Shown here piece by piece: positions 6,280 to 7,699 of a DNA stretch of 7,699 bases (position 1 is its first letter; each line of letters opens with the position of its first letter). The translations under genes were made by a program, and so were the position numbers. Source of the DNA: Actinomycetes bacterium (lineage in GTDB: Bacteria; Actinomycetota; Coriobacteriia; Coriobacteriales; Coriobacteriaceae). The notes under the pieces were generated by a model that searched no databases, was not told where the DNA came from, and worked only from the letters and a program-made list of their open reading frames with translations. The stretch covers positions 1-7,699 of the forward strand of contig JAEZNV010000130.1 in the NCBI GenBank assembly GCA_023441725.1, given 5' to 3'.

Positions 6280-6945
6280 CTACCCCATCACGCGCACGCT
6301 GGGGCACAAATCCGCCAGCGGGCACTCGTCGCACTTGGGTTTGCGGGCGTCGCAAATCTCGCGGCCAAAGGTGATCCACTGGTGATTGACCGACTCCCAA
6401 TACTCGTGCGGCAGAATCTTGAGCAGATCTTGCTCGGTCTTGAGCGGCTCTTTGGCGTGCGTCTTGGGACTCAGCATCAGGCGGTGCGCGATGCGGTTGA
6501 CGGGCGTATCGACCGCGATGCCCTCAACAATGCCAAATCCCACGTTGAGCACGATGTTCGCCGTCTTGCGCCCCACGCCCGGCAGCTTGACGAGCTCCTT
6601 CATGTCGGCCAGGACCTCGCCGCCGTAGTCGGCAACGATCATCTGCGCGGCCTCCACGGCGTGCTTGGCCTTGCTCTTATAAAAGCCGAGCGACTTGATG
6701 GTATCCGCCACATCGGCCACGCTCGCCCCCGCCATGGCCTCGGGCGTGGGCCACTGGGCAAACAGCCGCGGCGTCACTTTGTTGACCTGTGCATCGGTCG
6801 TTTGAGCCGAGAGCAGCACTGCAATCAGCAGCCGAAAAGGATTCTCGTGGTCCAAGAAACACTCGACCGGTCCATAGCGGCGGTTGAGGCGCTCGCACAC
6901 CTCAACGGCGCGCTCGCGTTTGGCGGCATTGGTCTCGCGTGGCAT
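6280..6945 (-). CDS. nth: Endonuclease III (DNA glycosylase/AP lyase)
   Basis: Nth removes oxidised pyrimidines from DNA and cleaves the abasic site by beta-elimination, the first step of base excision repair. The 221-residue product is close to E. coli Nth (211 residues). The helix-hairpin-helix LPGVGRKTA (121-129) carries the catalytic lysine K127, and VDTP (145-148) carries the catalytic aspartate D146. The C-terminus has the full 4Fe-4S ligand set C198-x6-C205-x2-C208-x5-C214. The ATG at 6945 is preferred to an in-frame GTG at 6969, because GAGGAG lies 5 bases before the ATG and inside the longer reading. It begins 62 bases after the ABC exporter stop with no clear terminator between, so the two may be co-transcribed. 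A proline follows the VDT motif where E. coli has histidine. That is outside the catalytic pair, and activity is expected. Confidence 0.95.
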   Translation of the reverse strand: MPRETNAAKRERAVEVCERLNRRYGPVECFLDHENPFRLLIAVLLSAQTTDAQVNKVTPRLFAQWPTPEAMAGASVADVADTIKSLGFYKSKAKHAVEAAQMIVADYGGEVLADMKELVKLPGVGRKTANIVLNVGFGIVEGIAVDTPVNRIAHRLMLSPKTHAKEPLKTEQDLLKILPHEYWESVNHQWITFGREICDARKPKCDECPLADLCPSVRVMG

Positions 6946-6950
6946 AACGA

Positions 6951-6956
6951 CTCCTC
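6951..6956 (-). promoter_or_regulatory. Ribosome binding site of nth
   Basis: GAGGAG lies 5 bases before the ATG at 6945. It selects this start over the GTG at 6969, which lies upstream of the binding site. Confidence 0.7.
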
Positions 6957-7007
6957 GGCTCGGCGGCACAACAAACTACAGGCAAGATTGTCCCACGTAT
7001 GGGGGCC

Positions 7008-7699
7008 TTAAGCCTCCAAAAATGCGCCGGTCTGGCGGCTCCACAGGCTTGCGTATTCGCCGCCCGCCTCGACGAGCTGTGCATGCGTGCCGTCCTCGAC
7101 AATCTCGCCGTCGGCCAACACCACGATGCGGTCGAGCGCTGCCACGGTGGACAGGCGATGTGCCACCACAATGGAGGTGCGGCCGCGCATCAGGTTCTCG
7201 AGCGCCTCCTGCACCAGCGCCTCGGACTCGCTGTCCAAGGCAGACGTCGCCTCGTCGAGCACCAGGATCGGCGCATCGGTCAAAATAGCGCGGGCAATGG
7301 CAACGCGCTGGCGCTGGCCACCCGAAAGCTTAACGCCGCGCTCGCCCACCATGGTGTCAAAGCCATGGGGCAGGCGATCGATAAACTCAGTCGCGTTGGC
7401 CAGGCGCGCAGCCTCGCGAATCTGCTCGTCAGTGGCGTCGGGGCGGCCGTAGGCGATATTCTCGCAAATGGAGCGGTGGAACAGCAGCGCCTCCTGCGGC
7501 ACGTAGGCAACCTGGCGGCGCAGGCTCTGCTGTGTGCAGCGCGAGACATCCTGGCCGTCCACGAGCACGCGGCCGCCCTGTACGTCGTCCAGGCGCAGCA
7601 ACAGCTTGGTGAGCGTCGTCTTGCCCGAGCCCGATTTGCCCACCAGGCCCACGCGCTGGCCCGCCGCCACATGGAGCGTCAGGTCGTCGAACACGCTCT
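7008..7699 (-). CDS. ABC exporter, nucleotide-binding domain (5' part beyond the right edge)
   Basis: About 230 C-terminal residues of an ABC ATPase are visible, entering in frame at the right edge ([10 protein letters not shown]). All catalytic elements are present in order: Walker [11 protein letters not shown]-loop YVPQE, signature LSGGQRQR, Walker [10 protein letters not shown]-loop SALD and switch histidine VVAHRLS. The sequence belongs to the exporter type (MsbA, LmrA and similar multidrug or lipid exporters), in which a six-helix membrane domain precedes this domain in one chain. That membrane domain would lie beyond the window. The apparent GTG at 7694 is only an internal valine codon. 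The substrate cannot be told from this domain. Such half-transporters often occur as adjacent pairs, so a second one may lie further right. Confidence 0.9.
   Translation of the reverse strand, partial: SVFDDLTLHVAAGQRVGLVGKSGSGKTTLTKLLLRLDDVQGGRVLVDGQDVSRCTQQSLRRQVAYVPQEALLFHRSICENIAYGRPDATDEQIREAARLANATEFIDRLPHGFDTMVGERGVKLSGGQRQRVAIARAILTDAPILVLDEATSALDSESEALVQEALENLMRGRTSIVVAHRLSTVAALDRIVVLADGEIVEDGTHAQLVEAGGEYASLWSRQTGAFLEA

Noticed and set aside
6499..6511. VDTP in place of VDTH near the catalytic aspartate of Nth
   Set aside because: The catalytic Asp and Lys and all four cluster cysteines are intact, and the neighbouring residue varies, so there is no reason to suspect loss of activity.
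6991..7005. Small inverted repeat cccacgtatggg between the exporter and nth
   Set aside because: The stem is only 4 bp and no T-run follows, so it does not support a terminator.

Overview
The window looks like chromosome of a GC-rich Gram-positive actinobacterium, most likely a gut Coriobacteriia member close to Collinsella or Olsenella. That placement is an inference. It rests on high GC in the housekeeping genes (sampled 60-base lines reach 65-77 %), a small membrane protein with an N-terminal zinc ribbon of a kind frequent in that group, and strong GGAGG-type ribosome binding sites. All five genes lie on the minus strand, so transcription runs from the right edge to the left edge.

In reading order: (1) 7699-7008, the C-terminal nucleotide-binding domain of an ABC exporter, cut by the right edge. 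(2) 6945-6280, endonuclease III (nth), 62 bases downstream and possibly co-transcribed. (3) 6279-6162, a short spacer with a stable stem-loop, a perfect 12-bp palindrome and a probable -10 box. (4) 6161-5115, a zinc-ribbon, single-pass membrane protein of unknown function. (5) 5114-4906, a spacer with a clear intrinsic terminator lying partly within a 49-bp repeat, then a GC-rich stem-loop in the leader of the next gene. (6) 4905-3439, a stand-alone ATP-grasp ligase of the glutathionylspermidine-synthase type. (7) 3438-3216, a spacer with a second copy of the 49-bp repeat (46 of 49 identical, same orientation), a T-tract hairpin inside it, and a further terminator-like hairpin 30 bases before the next start codon. 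(8) 3215-1, mfd, the transcription-repair coupling factor, missing roughly its last tenth at the left edge.

Two conserved DNA-repair genes (nth, mfd) thus flank two accessory genes of visibly lower GC (about 48-62 % in sampled lines). The most notable structure is that the ligase gene sits alone between two direct copies of a non-coding repeat that also carries the 3' arm and T-tract of a terminator. This makes the ligase a self-contained transcription unit that could have been inserted, or could be lost, by recombination between the repeats. No RNA gene, CRISPR array, transposase or complete insertion sequence is visible, and no gene-free stretch reaches 300 bases. I do not see firm evidence for a new multi-gene system. 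The repeat-bounded ligase and the hairpin in front of mfd are the best leads.
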